The notes beneath the pieces were generated by a model that was not told the DNA's origin, made no database searches, and saw only the letters and a program-made list of their open reading frames with translations. Positions 8,231 through 17,229 of a DNA stretch of 64,000 nucleotides are shown here, piece after piece (the stretch's first letter is position 1; every line of letters starts with the position of its first letter). Both the position numbers and the translations under genes were made by a program. The stretch covers positions 1-64,000 of the forward strand of contig NZ_CANMJE010000006.1 in NCBI RefSeq assembly GCF_947498095.1, given 5' to 3'. The stretch comes from an uncultured Shimia sp. GTDB lineage: Bacteria; Pseudomonadota; Alphaproteobacteria; Rhodobacterales; Rhodobacteraceae.

Positions 8231-10054
8231 TTAACTTAGCATGCCCCGGCCATGTCCGATGGCAGATTGCAGTGTTTTCACCACCACGAAAGCGTCGCGC
8301 AGGTGGCTGCGCTCGAAATCTGACAGTTCGGCGGGCAACAGATAGTTGTCCGGCGCTTTGCCATCCTTGACCAGATTGGCCTGATGCAACAGCCGTGTTT
8401 CGGCGATCAGATCATAGGCGTCCAGCAAATCGCGGGCGCCGGATTTTGATAGGACTCCGGCGGCTTCGGCCGCTTCCAGCCGCGCCCGTGTGTTAACGGC
8501 GGTCAGCTGCCCCTGCAGCGCGTAAATGCGGGCCAGATCGACAATCGGCACAACGCCGTTGTGTTTCATGTCCAGCTGGTTTTTGTGCTCGCCCGAGCGG
8601 ATCGTCGCAAACCCCCGCAACAGCCCCAAAGGCGGCTGATGCTTCAGCGAGTTGGAAATCATGTGTGCAACAAAGATCGAATTCTCACTTGCGCGTTTCA
8701 GGGTGCCTTCTTGAAGATCTTCGAACAGATGCTTGTGGCCTCCGATCGGGCGCAGATCGAACATGACCGAGGCCAGCATTTGCGCCTCGGGGTCGGGGGT
8801 GTTGATCCAGCCCGAGAAATACTCTTTCCAAACCCTCATCGGCTGGCACCAGCGTGGGTTCGTGGCCATCATGTCGCCGGGGCAATAGACGTAACCGCAG
8901 GTGTTCAACCCATCGGTGACGAACTTTGCCAGCGCATGGAAATATGGCATGTCGTCGTCTGTGACCATGTCGTGCAGGATCAGGCAGTTGTCCTGATCGC
9001 TGACGCCGGTCTGTTCCTGACGCCCCTGACTGCCGCAGGCCAGCCACAGATAAGGGGCCGGGGGCGTGCCCAGTTTCTCTTCGGCCAGCGTCAACAGGCG
9101 TCGCGTAGCAGTATCGGCGATGTCGGTGATCAGACGGGTGACCACTTCGTGCCGGTTGCCGCCAGCCACCAGTTGCACCAAGAGTTGCGGAATACGTGCC
9201 GTGACCTCGGCCATCTCGTCGGGCGTCTTGGCATGAGCGATTTCGCTGACCAACTCCGCCGAGCTGACAGCCTGAAAACGGGTGAGGTCGGTCTGGGTGA
9301 CGATGCCGACGAGCTTGCCGCCTTCAACAATCGGCACGTGGCCGATGCCCATTTCCATCATCGTGTGCAACACGTCTGAACCAATGGCGTTGGGGGCTAG
9401 AGTCACGGGATTGGCCGTCATGACGTCACGGACAGGGGTGGTGACCGGCATGGCCCTGGCCAGAACTTTGCCTGACAGATCACGGGTTGTCAGAATGCCT
9501 GTCAGCGCCGTGCCTTCAGTGACACAAAGCGATGAGATGCGTTTGTCTCGCATCAAACTGGCGGCGTCCTGCGCCGTGGTTTCCGGACCGCAGGATACCG
9601 GATTATGGGCCATCAGCGTGTCGACCAAACTGGTCGCCAGCGAGGCCTCGCGTGGCTTTTCAATGCGGGTACGGTCAAAGAATTTCTTGGCTGGCGCGTG
9701 CTCTTCGATGAGCTTGTAAAACGCGATGGGCGGCAGAACCAGAACGACGGAATGTTCATCTGCGCGGGCGCTGGTGACGGCGACACCATCGCGCAGCAGG
9801 CCGCGCTCGCCAAAAGAATTGCGAATGCCTAAATGCGAGACCACGACGTCATTTTCGTCGCGAATTTCGATCATACCTTCATAGACCAGAAACAGTCCGG
9901 GCAGCTTTTCACCATAATCGTAGACCGAGAAATCCTGCTCGATTTCCCAAGGCTCAAAGAGCGGTGCGAGCGTCTCAACAGCGCCTTCGGGCAAGGCATC
10001 ATAGGGATGGACGGATTTCAGGAATCGAATGACCTGATCTTGGGTGAGGGGCAT
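8231..10054 (-). CDS. cNMP-binding/CBS-pair/DUF294 nucleotidyltransferase-like protein
   Basis: The 607-residue protein has three parts. A cyclic-nucleotide-binding-like domain spans about residues 10-125 (GLFLVYEGMIEIRD, FGERGLL). A CBS pair covers about 145-265 (NPVSCGPETTAQDAASLMRD and VRDVMTANPVTLAPN). A GlnD-like nucleotidyltransferase region (DUF294) starts near 300. The transferase motif GSQGRQEQTGVSDQDN keeps Gly341-Ser342 and the metal-binding D353-x-D355, so it looks catalytically competent. The usual genomic company of this family is an ActP-type symporter plus an epsilon-like exonuclease, exactly as here. The target of nucleotidylation is unknown; a transport or acetate enzyme is a reasonable guess. 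Confidence 0.88.
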   Translation of the reverse strand: MPLTQDQVIRFLKSVHPYDALPEGAVETLAPLFEPWEIEQDFSVYDYGEKLPGLFLVYEGMIEIRDENDVVVSHLGIRNSFGERGLLRDGVAVTSARADEHSVVLVLPPIAFYKLIEEHAPAKKFFDRTRIEKPREASLATSLVDTLMAHNPVSCGPETTAQDAASLMRDKRISSLCVTEGTALTGILTTRDLSGKVLARAMPVTTPVRDVMTANPVTLAPNAIGSDVLHTMMEMGIGHVPIVEGGKLVGIVTQTDLTRFQAVSSAELVSEIAHAKTPDEMAEVTARIPQLLVQLVAGGNRHEVVTRLITDIADTATRRLLTLAEEKLGTPPAPYLWLACGSQGRQEQTGVSDQDNCLILHDMVTDDDMPYFHALAKFVTDGLNTCGYVYCPGDMMATNPRWCQPMRVWKEYFSGWINTPDPEAQMLASVMFDLRPIGGHKHLFEDLQEGTLKRASENSIFVAHMISNSLKHQPPLGLLRGFATIRSGEHKNQLDMKHNGVVPIVDLARIYALQGQLTAVNTRARLEAAEAAGVLSKSGARDLLDAYDLIAETRLLHQANLVKDGKAPDNYLLPAELSDFERSHLRDAFVVVKTLQSAIGHGRGMLS

Positions 10055-10083
10055 GGAAAACGGCCTTGAAAGATAAAGAAAAA

Positions 10084-10113
10084 AGTCCTGCCCAGTTTAC
10101 ACCGGACAGGACT
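10084..10113 (-). terminator. Rho-independent terminator after actP
   Basis: Read on the minus strand, AGTCCTGTCC pairs with GGGCAGGACT (one G-T pair) around a ten-base loop, followed directly by a T-rich tract (10074-10083). It lies between actP and the DUF294 gene, so the downstream genes may be expressed by read-through or from their own promoter. Confidence 0.8.
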
Positions 10114-10123
10114 GATTTAACAG

Positions 10124-10156
10124 ATGGCGGGCCGTCGCAGTTGGGCGGCCCGCCAT
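10124..10156 (-). terminator. GC-rich hairpin just after the actP stop
   Basis: A perfect 11-bp stem (ATGGCGGGCCG / CGGCCCGCCAT) begins five bases beyond the actP stop codon. It lacks its own T tract and is followed by the stronger terminator at 10084-10113. It may stabilise the 3' end of the actP message. Confidence 0.5.
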
Positions 10157-10161
10157 GGTGA

Positions 10162-11925
10162 TTAGTGGTCCTGAGCGGCGCCAGCGCCTTTGGGGACGCG
10201 AACGCTTTCGACCAGCTCTTCGATCTCGGCGGGAATTGGATCCGACGATTTCGAAACAGCGAAGGCAACTGCAAAGTTAAGCAGTGCACCGATCGCACCG
10301 AACGAGGTCGATTTGATCGTACCAAGGAGTGGGTCAGCATCTGTGAACTGGTTGGTGCCCGGAATGAACAGCCAGCCTTTGTGCATGAAGATGTAGACCA
10401 GGGTCACGATCAGGCCGGTCAGCATGCCGGCAACGGCACCCTTGTTGTTCACCTTGGTGAAGATACCCATCATCAGAGCCGGGAAGATCGACGCAGCGGC
10501 CAGACCAAAGGCCAGAGCCACGGTTTGCGCTGCAAAGCCCGGAGGGTTGAGACCCAGATAGGTTGCCACACAGATCGCCACGGCCATCGCAATTCGGGCG
10601 GACAACAGTTCGCCTTTTTCCGAAATGCCGGGGTTGATCGCGCCCTTGATAAGGTCGTGAGACACCGCAGACGAGATCGCGAGCAACAGACCCGCAGCTG
10701 TCGACAGCGCGGCGGCAAGACCACCGGCAGCGACCAGCGCAATCACCCAGCCCGGAAGCTGTGCAATCTCAGGGTTGGCCAGAACCAGAATATCGCGGTT
10801 CACGTTCAGCTCAGAGCCTTCCCAGCCACGCTCAGCAGCAGTTTCGGCAAAGGAGTCCGACTTGTCGTTATACCACTGGATTTTGCCGTCGCCGTTCTTG
10901 TCTTCGAACTTCAGCAGACCTGTGGTTTCCCATGTCGCCATCCAGTCAGGACGGGCTTCATAGTCGATCGGAGCCGATGCTGTGCCATCCGGATAAACGG
11001 TTGTGATCAGGTTCAGACGCGCCATGGCACCAACAGCAGGAGCCGTCAGGTACAACAATGCGATGAACACCAGCGTCCAACCAGCCGACCAACGGGCGTC
11101 AGCCACTTTTGGCACGGTGAAGAAGCGCATGATCACGTGTGGCAGACCGGCGGTACCGATCATCAGCGACAGCGTGAACAGAACCATGTTGAGCGTGTCC
11201 GCATGGTGTCCGGTGTAGCTGTTAAAGCCAAGCTCTTCGACCAGCATGTCCAGTTTCGCCAAGAGAGGCTCACCCGACGCAACGTGGTCACCAAACAGAC
11301 CCAGACCCGGGATCGGGTTGCCGGTCAGTTGCAGCGAGATAAAGATCGCCGGAATGGTGTAGGCAATGATCAGAACGCAGTACTGCGCAACCTGAGTGTA
11401 CGTCACACCCTTCATGCCGCCGAAAACGGCGTAAGCAAACACAACTGCGGCACCGATGAACAGGCCGGTTGTTTTGTCCACTTCAAGGAAGCGACCAAAG
11501 GCAACACCAACACCGGTCATCTGACCGATCACGTAGGTGGTCGAGGCAACGATCAAACAGATCACGGCCACCATGCGGGCGGTCGGGCTGTAGAAACGGT
11601 CGCCGATGAATTCCGACACGGTGTATTTGCCGAATTTGCGCAGGTATGGCGCAAGCAGCAGTGCCAGAAGAACGTAACCACCGGTCCAACCCATCAGGAA
11701 GGACGAGTTGTCATAGCCGGTAAAGGCAATCAAACCCGCCATCGAGATGAACGAGGCCGCTGACATCCAGTCAGCCGCTGTCGCCATACCGTTGGTGACC
11801 GGGTGAATGCCGCGACCCGCCGCATAAAATTCCGACGTCGATCCGGCGCGAGCCCAGATTGCGATGCCGATGTAAAGCGCGAAGGACGCGCCAATGAAAA
11901 TCCAGTTAAGAGTAAACTGATCCAT
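10162..11925 (-). CDS. Sodium:solute symporter, acetate-type (ActP-like, VC_2705 subfamily)
   Basis: The 587-residue SSS-family transporter has about 13 hydrophobic helices and the family motif SEFYAAGRGIHPVTNGMATAADWMSAASF near the N-terminus. The pairing with a DUF4212 small subunit and the acs neighbourhood argue for sodium-coupled uptake of acetate or a similar monocarboxylate. A hydrophilic loop at about 310-375 contains DKNGDGKIQWYN (residues 342-353), which resembles an EF-hand or dockerin-type calcium loop. The gene is 15 bases downstream of DUF4212 and is followed by two hairpins, one a good terminator. Confidence 0.88.
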   Translation of the reverse strand: MDQFTLNWIFIGASFALYIGIAIWARAGSTSEFYAAGRGIHPVTNGMATAADWMSAASFISMAGLIAFTGYDNSSFLMGWTGGYVLLALLLAPYLRKFGKYTVSEFIGDRFYSPTARMVAVICLIVASTTYVIGQMTGVGVAFGRFLEVDKTTGLFIGAAVVFAYAVFGGMKGVTYTQVAQYCVLIIAYTIPAIFISLQLTGNPIPGLGLFGDHVASGEPLLAKLDMLVEELGFNSYTGHHADTLNMVLFTLSLMIGTAGLPHVIMRFFTVPKVADARWSAGWTLVFIALLYLTAPAVGAMARLNLITTVYPDGTASAPIDYEARPDWMATWETTGLLKFEDKNGDGKIQWYNDKSDSFAETAAERGWEGSELNVNRDILVLANPEIAQLPGWVIALVAAGGLAAALSTAAGLLLAISSAVSHDLIKGAINPGISEKGELLSARIAMAVAICVATYLGLNPPGFAAQTVALAFGLAAASIFPALMMGIFTKVNNKGAVAGMLTGLIVTLVYIFMHKGWLFIPGTNQFTDADPLLGTIKSTSFGAIGALLNFAVAFAVSKSSDPIPAEIEELVESVRVPKGAGAAQDH

Positions 11926-11940
11926 CTGTCCCTGTGCCCC

Positions 11941-12198
11941 TTACTCTTCTACGCCGTGTTCGGCGTCGAGTTTGTTCATCCGCCAGGCGTAGAAAAAGAT
12001 CAGCGCCAGAAAGACCAGGATTGACCCTTGCTGGGCAAACCAAAAGCCCAGGTCAGTCCCGCCGACAGAAATGCCGGACAGTAGTGGGCGCAGCAGGATG
12101 CCGAACCCGAAAGAAACCAGCGCCCAGATAACGAGGCTGATTTTAATGATGCGCAAGTTGGCGGACCAATATGCGTTGCTGGATGAGTTGTCGGCCAT
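11941..12198 (-). CDS. DUF4212 small subunit of sodium/solute symporter
   Basis: An 85-residue protein with two membrane helices (IIKISLVIWALVSFGFGILL and WFAQQGSILVFLALIFFYAW), ending EHGVEE. This is the small partner family found directly before VC_2705-type symporters. The ATG at 12198 was chosen because GGAGGAG lies just upstream; an upstream in-frame start at 12246 would add 16 residues that do not fit the family. It probably forms a complex with, or stabilises, the ActP-like transporter. Confidence 0.88.
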   Translation of the reverse strand: MADNSSSNAYWSANLRIIKISLVIWALVSFGFGILLRPLLSGISVGGTDLGFWFAQQGSILVFLALIFFYAWRMNKLDAEHGVEE

Positions 12199-12276
12199 GA
12201 AAGGCTCCTCCCTCTTTTCCGTTTCCTCCATAAGACCAGCCCCCATGCAGTAGGGGCCTGCCTTACAACTTCCCCT

Positions 12277-12960
12277 TTACGCGGTTGCCTTTTCGACAAT
12301 CGCGCTCAGATTTCCTGCAATCGCTTTGATGTCTCCCATCGCATCGACTGTTTGCAGGGCGCCCTTGCCATCGTAATAGGCAATAAGCGGTGCCGTCTGC
12401 GCGTGGTAAGCCTCAAGTCGGCTGGCCACGGTTTCGGCATTGTCGTCGGCGCGGCGTTTCATCTCCGTGCCTCCGCATTTGTCGCAGACGCCATCCTTGG
12501 CGGGCTGCTTAAACTCGTCGTGATATCCTTCGCCGCAAGCGCCACAGGTGTAGCGGCCCGAAATCCGGGTCACCATGGCTGCGTCTTCAACCTCAAGGCT
12601 GATCGCGGCGTTGATCTTTTGACCGCTTTCAGCCAGCAGAACGTCCAAGGCTTCTGCTTGAACGGTCGTGCGTGGAAAGCCGTCAAGGATCACGCCCTTG
12701 GCGCAATCGTCGTCCTGAAGACGATCACGCAGGATGTTGATCACGATCTCATCGCTGACCAGATCACCGGCTTCCATCACGGCCTTGGCGGCCAGGCCAG
12801 CCTCGGTACCCGCGGCCACGGCGGCCCGCAAAAGGTCACCTGTCGAGAGCTGCACAAGGCCAAATTTTTCTTCCAATACGCGCGCCTGGGTTCCTTTCCC
12901 GGCCCCGGGAGGGCCGAGAAGGATCAGAACCGGCGCTGCGGTTCCAACATTGTCGAGCAT
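12277..12960 (-). CDS. adk: Adenylate kinase, zinc-type lid
   Basis: Adenylate kinase converts AMP plus ATP to two ADP. The P-loop GPPGAGKGT is at residues 16-24, the AMP-site segment STGDLLRAAV near 39, and DGFPRT near 93. The lid carries four zinc-ligand cysteines at 139, 142, 159 and 162 (CGAC, CDKC). It starts five bases after the stop of acs, so the two genes share an mRNA. Acs releases AMP, so this placement gives local AMP recycling. Alphaproteobacteria usually carry adk in the ribosomal protein operon, so this may be a second copy; that cannot be seen from this window. Confidence 0.94.
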   Translation of the reverse strand: MLDNVGTAAPVLILLGPPGAGKGTQARVLEEKFGLVQLSTGDLLRAAVAAGTEAGLAAKAVMEAGDLVSDEIVINILRDRLQDDDCAKGVILDGFPRTTVQAEALDVLLAESGQKINAAISLEVEDAAMVTRISGRYTCGACGEGYHDEFKQPAKDGVCDKCGGTEMKRRADDNAETVASRLEAYHAQTAPLIAYYDGKGALQTVDAMGDIKAIAGNLSAIVEKATA

Positions 12961-12965
12961 GGGAA

Positions 12966-14930
12966 TTAACCTTTGTTCATACGGTTTTCGATGAGGTCAT
13001 CAACCACGGCGGGTTCTGCCAAAGTCGAGGTATCACCCAGCGAGCCATAATCGTTTTCAGCAATCTTGCGCAGGATGCGACGCATGATCTTGCCCGAACG
13101 GGTTTTTGGCAGGCCGGGGGCCCATTGGATCAGGTCGGGGCTGGCAATCGGGCCAATCTCGGTACGGACCCATTTGCGCAGTTCCTGACGCAGCTCTTCG
13201 GTTGGCTCTTGGTCATTCATCAGGGTGACGTAGCAATAGATGCCCTGACCCTTGATGTCGTGCGGGTAGCCGACCACGGCGGCTTCGGCCACGGCAGCAT
13301 GTGCCACCAGTGCGCTTTCAACTTCGGCGGTGCCCATACGGTGACCCGAGACGTTGATCACGTCATCGACACGACCGGTGATCCAATAGTCGCCACCTTC
13401 GTCGCGACGGCAGCCGTCACCGGCAAAGTAATAGCCTTTGTAGTCCGAGAAATAGGTCTTCTCAAAACGCTCGTGGTCACCCCAAACGGTGCGCATTTGC
13501 GACGGCCAGCTGTCGGCCATACACAGAACACCCTCGACGCCATTGCCTTCGATGATCTCGGCCGAATGCGGATCCAGAACAACCGGATGCACTCCAAAGA
13601 ACGGTTTCATCGCTGAGCCAGGCTTGGTTGCGTGGGCGCCGGGCAGGGGGGTCATCATGTGGGCGCCGGTTTCGGTCTGCCACCATGTGTCAACGATCGG
13701 GCAGTTGCCGCCGCCGATGACGTTGTAATACCAGTTCCAGGCTTCAGGGTTGATCGGCTCACCCACGGTGCCCAGCACGCGCAAGCTCGACAGATCACAC
13801 TTCTCAACATACTCGTTGCCCTGACCCATCAGCGCGCGCAGTGCGGTTGGGGCGGTGTAGAATTGGTTTACTTTATGCTTTTCGCAAACCTGCCAGAAGC
13901 GCGACGCATCCGGGTAGGTCGGTACACCTTCGAACATCAGCGTGGTCGCGCCGTTGGCCAGCGGGCCATAGACAATATAGCTGTGGCCAGTCACCCAGCC
14001 CACGTCAGCGGTACACCAGTAGATGTCACCATCGTGGTAGTCGAAGACATATTCATGGGTCATAGCCGCCTGAACGAGGTAGCCGCCGGTTGTGTGTACA
14101 ACGCCTTTAGGCTGACCGGTCGAACCAGAAGTGTAGAGAATGAACAGCGGATCTTCGGCGCTCATCTCAACGGGCTTGCAGTAGTCGTCGGCTTCAAACG
14201 CCATCTCGTTGTAGTCGTAGTCACGACCATCGATCCAAGTGGTTTGATCGCCGGTGCGCTTTACGACAAGGCACTTCACTGTGTCTTTACAGTGCAGCAG
14301 CGCAGCATCGACGTTCGACTTCAGCGGCGTCTTGCGGCCACCGCGCGGTGCAGTGTCGGCGGTGATGACAACTTTGGCGTCACAGCCATTGACGCGAGCC
14401 GACAGGGCGTCCGAGGAGAAGCCTGCAAAAACGATAGAGTGGATCGCGCCGATACGGGCACAGGCCAGCATCGCATAGGCCGCTTCGGGGATCATCGGGA
14501 GGTAGATAATGACGCGGTCGCCTTTGCGCACGCCCAGATCTTCAAGGATGTTGGCCATGCGGCAGACGCGGCGGTGCAGGTCCGAATAGGAAATGCTCTG
14601 GGCCTGCTCTTTGGGATCATCAGGTTCAAAGATGATCGCGGTCTGGTTGCCGCGGGTCTCAAGGTGACGGTCGATGCAGTTGGCAGACACGTTCAGCGTG
14701 CCGTCTTCGAACCACTTGATGTCGATCTTGCCAGGCTCGAACGATGTGTTTTTCACCTTGGTAAAGGGCTTGATCCAGTCGACACGCTTGCCATGCTCGC
14801 CCCAGAACGCTTCGGGATCATTGATCGACGCTGCGTACATCTCATTATACTTCGCTTCGTCCGCATGGGCGCGGGCGACCATCTCAGCAGACGGTGGGTA
14901 GGTGGGGTTTACAGTGGCATCAGAAGACAT
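12966..14930 (-). CDS. acs: Acetyl-CoA synthetase (AMP-forming)
   Basis: Acs activates acetate with ATP and CoA to acetyl-CoA, AMP and PPi. The 654-residue protein has the adenylation motif [14 protein letters not shown] and the [10 protein letters not shown] segment. The C-terminal [14 protein letters not shown] contains the lysine that is reversibly acetylated in characterised homologues. The ATG at 14930 was chosen for its GGAGGAG site and because [13 protein letters not shown] matches family N-termini; a longer in-frame start at 15014 lacks support. The gene is followed within five bases by adk and further down by the acetate symporter genes. Confidence 0.96.
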   Translation of the reverse strand: MSSDATVNPTYPPSAEMVARAHADEAKYNEMYAASINDPEAFWGEHGKRVDWIKPFTKVKNTSFEPGKIDIKWFEDGTLNVSANCIDRHLETRGNQTAIIFEPDDPKEQAQSISYSDLHRRVCRMANILEDLGVRKGDRVIIYLPMIPEAAYAMLACARIGAIHSIVFAGFSSDALSARVNGCDAKVVITADTAPRGGRKTPLKSNVDAALLHCKDTVKCLVVKRTGDQTTWIDGRDYDYNEMAFEADDYCKPVEMSAEDPLFILYTSGSTGQPKGVVHTTGGYLVQAAMTHEYVFDYHDGDIYWCTADVGWVTGHSYIVYGPLANGATTLMFEGVPTYPDASRFWQVCEKHKVNQFYTAPTALRALMGQGNEYVEKCDLSSLRVLGTVGEPINPEAWNWYYNVIGGGNCPIVDTWWQTETGAHMMTPLPGAHATKPGSAMKPFFGVHPVVLDPHSAEIIEGNGVEGVLCMADSWPSQMRTVWGDHERFEKTYFSDYKGYYFAGDGCRRDEGGDYWITGRVDDVINVSGHRMGTAEVESALVAHAAVAEAAVVGYPHDIKGQGIYCYVTLMNDQEPTEELRQELRKWVRTEIGPIASPDLIQWAPGLPKTRSGKIMRRILRKIAENDYGSLGDTSTLAEPAVVDDLIENRMNKG

Positions 14931-15300
14931 TGAGGCTCCTCCCTCTAGAAATTTAGGGCCCATACGGGGCCGAACAGATGCAAAAAACGGGTTATCCAGC
15001 TTTGCAAGGATCATAGTCGAGACTGAAAATTTTGAAATAACATGCCGAAAGGAAAGGAAGTTTTTGTAAAAAGTTTTCCAGTTTTAGGGTGATTTTTGTA
15101 AACTCACGGGTTTGTGAGTGAAAATTCCCAAGAAAAGCAATCGATTATGAGTCAAACCCGAAGCCCAAGGTTTGCAACGCATTGTCAATGGTCCGGACTG
15201 TTAGCGCAGATACCCAGAACTACGGAGGTGTGACAAAGTGTTTCGGTATACAAATGTATGCACCAGAGGCTGTACGGAATCGTATTCACAGAATTGCAGA
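14931..15300 (-). promoter_or_regulatory. AT-rich acs upstream region with direct and inverted repeats
   Basis: No gene is visible in these 370 bases apart from weak frames. Two identical copies of TTTTTGTAAA stand at 15061-15070 and 15093-15102, 32 bases apart (about three helical turns). A perfect inverted repeat ACTCAC/GTGAGT follows at 15102-15119. A TTTGCAAGG element is at 15001. Their position upstream of acs suggests regulator sites. Which regulator binds is unknown. Confidence 0.4.
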
Positions 15301-16206
15301 TTACCGTCCGCATTCCGATGGCGTCGTGATCCTGCTTAGCAGGAAATCCATGAACACCCGGACTTTGGCGGATAGGACATTCGACTTTGGGTAGACCAGC
15401 CAGAGCGCAGAGCGATCGGCAATGTCATACTGGGGCAGCACACGTACCAGCGTTCCCGTTGCCAACTCTTGATGCACGCTCCATAAAGAATTCGCAGATA
15501 TCCCGGCACCCGCGACCGTGACCAGTTTCTGCGTGAGCCCGTCATCCACGATGAGCGTTCCCTTGGATCTCCGAGGATCGAATGCGCCGGTCTGCCCCTC
15601 TGGTCCTTGCAGCGTCTTTGGGGATTGATCGCGAAAGGCCACAAGCCGGTGCTGCATCAGGTCTTCGGGCGTCGCAGGCGTGCCGTTGGCCTCAAGATAG
15701 GCGGGGGCGGCGCACAGAACGCGAGGATCTTCTGCCAGCTTGCGCCCTTTGAGACTGGTGTCCTCCATCGGCAAATTGCGAACTGCGAGGTCAAAGCTGC
15801 CTTCGATCAGGTCGAATTGCCGGTCTGAAAGACGCAGGTCCAGCGTGATGCCCGGATACTGGCACTGAAAGTCTGCGAGGATCGGCGCGATGTAGAGTTG
15901 GGCAAACGTGCTGGGCGCGGTGAAACGCAGGGTGCCTGTCACATCCGGCTGCCCCAGACCCAAGGCCGCGCGTCCTGCATCTTCCTGTGCCAGAATTTCT
16001 CGCGCAAAAGGTAGAAAGTCAGCCCCCTCCTGAGACAACGAGACTTTGCGCGTCGACCGGTGCAAAAGGTCTGCCCCAAGAGTGTGTTCCAGCTTGGCCA
16101 ATCGTGCGCTCGACACGGCAGGGGCCAGTCCCAACTCACGCCCAGCGGCGCTGATGTTCAGCTTTTCGGCGGCCAAAACAAACAAACGCAGGGCATCTGT
16201 ATCCAT
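15301..16206 (-). CDS. LysR-family transcriptional regulator
   Basis: The 301-residue protein has an N-terminal winged helix-turn-helix (ALRLFVLAAEKLNISAAGRELGLAPAVSSARLAKLEHTLGA read in pieces across residues 5-45) followed by a LysR substrate domain from about 90. The ATG at 16206 is preferred over a TTG four codons upstream. It is divergent from a short-chain dehydrogenase gene 138 bp away. LysR regulators commonly control their divergent neighbour, so that is the likely target. Confidence 0.92.
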   Translation of the reverse strand: MDTDALRLFVLAAEKLNISAAGRELGLAPAVSSARLAKLEHTLGADLLHRSTRKVSLSQEGADFLPFAREILAQEDAGRAALGLGQPDVTGTLRFTAPSTFAQLYIAPILADFQCQYPGITLDLRLSDRQFDLIEGSFDLAVRNLPMEDTSLKGRKLAEDPRVLCAAPAYLEANGTPATPEDLMQHRLVAFRDQSPKTLQGPEGQTGAFDPRRSKGTLIVDDGLTQKLVTVAGAGISANSLWSVHQELATGTLVRVLPQYDIADRSALWLVYPKSNVLSAKVRVFMDFLLSRITTPSECGR

Positions 16207-16224
16207 GATTATATCCAAAATTCG

Positions 16225-16234
16225 AATTATAATT
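16225..16234. promoter_or_regulatory. Palindrome in the LysR/SDR divergent promoter
   Basis: AATTATAATT is a perfect ten-base palindrome in a very AT-rich stretch 19 bases upstream of the LysR start. It could be part of the promoter or an autoregulatory site. Evidence is positional only. Confidence 0.25.
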
Positions 16235-16344
16235 ACGAGAATACGGTATTTATATAGAAGTTGAAGTGGCTATGTCAGGGTGAAGCGAGTTAGACGGACC
16301 GCGAGTAGCGGATCCCTGAAGGTATCAGACAAAGGATTAACGCC

Positions 16345-17133
16345 ATGACAAAAACCATTCTCATCACAGGCTCAACTGATGGGATCGGGCTGTTGACGGC
16401 CCAGCGGCTTGCGGGCGAGGGTCACAAGGTCTTGCTGCATGGGCGCAACCCTGAGCGATTAAAGGCGGCTTTGGACGGTCTCGATGGGCATGCGCAGGGG
16501 TATTTGGCCGATATGTCCGACCTGCAGGCGGTCGTGGGGCTGGCGCAGCAGGTTAAGGCAGATCATCCCGTGCTGGATGTCCTCATCAACAATGCCGGTG
16601 TCTACAAAACCCCGCACACACGAACAGAGACCGGGTTCGATACGCGCTTTGTCGTCAACAGTTTTGCGCCAGCTTTGCTGACCAACCTATTGATGCCGAT
16701 CATCCCGTCAACCGGGCGCGTCGTGAACCTCTCAACTGCCGCGCAAGCGCCGGTGGATATTGCCGCCATGTCCGGTCAGGGGCAACTGGACGACTTCGCG
16801 GCCTATGCGCAATCAAAACTGGCGTTGACAATCTGGTCGCAAGAATGCGCCAAATCCCTGCCAGAGGGACCCGTGATCGTTTCGGTCAATCCAGGATCTT
16901 TGCTGGCCTCAAAGATGGTGAAAGAGGGCTTTGGTGTTGCAGGCAATGACTTGGGCATCGGGGCAGACATTCTGCGCCGCGCAGCACTGGATGACAGTTT
17001 TGCAAATATGTCCGGGCGCTATTTTGATAATGATTCCGGGGCCTTTGCAGCACCGCATCCGGCCGCCGAGGACCCAGAGCACTGCAAGGCTGTGATGACA
17101 GCTCTTGCTGAATTGGCCGTAACGCCCGACTGA
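16345..17133 (+). CDS. Short-chain dehydrogenase/reductase
   Basis: The 262 residues show the classical SDR cofactor motif TGSTDGIG at about residue 8, the NNAG motif (LINNAGVY) near 83, and YAQSK with the catalytic Tyr and Lys near 153. The Ser of the triad is expected in NLSTAAQ. An ATG with AAAGGA upstream starts the gene. It is divergent from the LysR gene and is followed by a GC-rich hairpin, so it is probably a single-gene unit. The substrate is unknown. Confidence 0.88.
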   Translation: MTKTILITGSTDGIGLLTAQRLAGEGHKVLLHGRNPERLKAALDGLDGHAQGYLADMSDLQAVVGLAQQVKADHPVLDVLINNAGVYKTPHTRTETGFDTRFVVNSFAPALLTNLLMPIIPSTGRVVNLSTAAQAPVDIAAMSGQGQLDDFAAYAQSKLALTIWSQECAKSLPEGPVIVSVNPGSLLASKMVKEGFGVAGNDLGIGADILRRAALDDSFANMSGRYFDNDSGAFAAPHPAAEDPEHCKAVMTALAELAVTPD

Positions 17134-17140
17134 CCCCGGG

Positions 17141-17175
17141 GGATCAGACCAAAAGGGGGCAGACGCCCCCGATCC
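17141..17175 (+). terminator. Nested hairpin after the SDR gene
   Basis: GGGGGC and GCCCCC (17155-17170) form an inner stem with a four-base loop, and GGATC/GATCC form outer arms. There is no T run, so it is a weak or factor-dependent terminator candidate between the SDR gene and pxpA. Confidence 0.4.
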
Positions 17176-17229
17176 GGCGTGATACCGATATGACCAGAGC
17201 CTGTGACAATCAGCAGTTCGGAGTGTGTC

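Noticed and set aside
10165-11763. A 532-codon open frame antisense to the acetate symporter
   Set aside because: Shadow of a real gene; the translation is Arg/Gln/His-rich and shows no motif.
13632-14933. A 433-codon open frame antisense to acs
   Set aside because: Shadow of acs codon bias; no motif and no ribosome site.
14931-15014. A longer acs start at 15014
   Set aside because: The extra 28 residues do not resemble the family and the strong GGAGGAG site lies directly before the ATG at 14930.
15182-15394. A 70-codon plus-strand frame upstream of and overlapping the LysR gene
   Set aside because: Poor start context, no similarity, and its 3' half is antisense to the LysR coding sequence.
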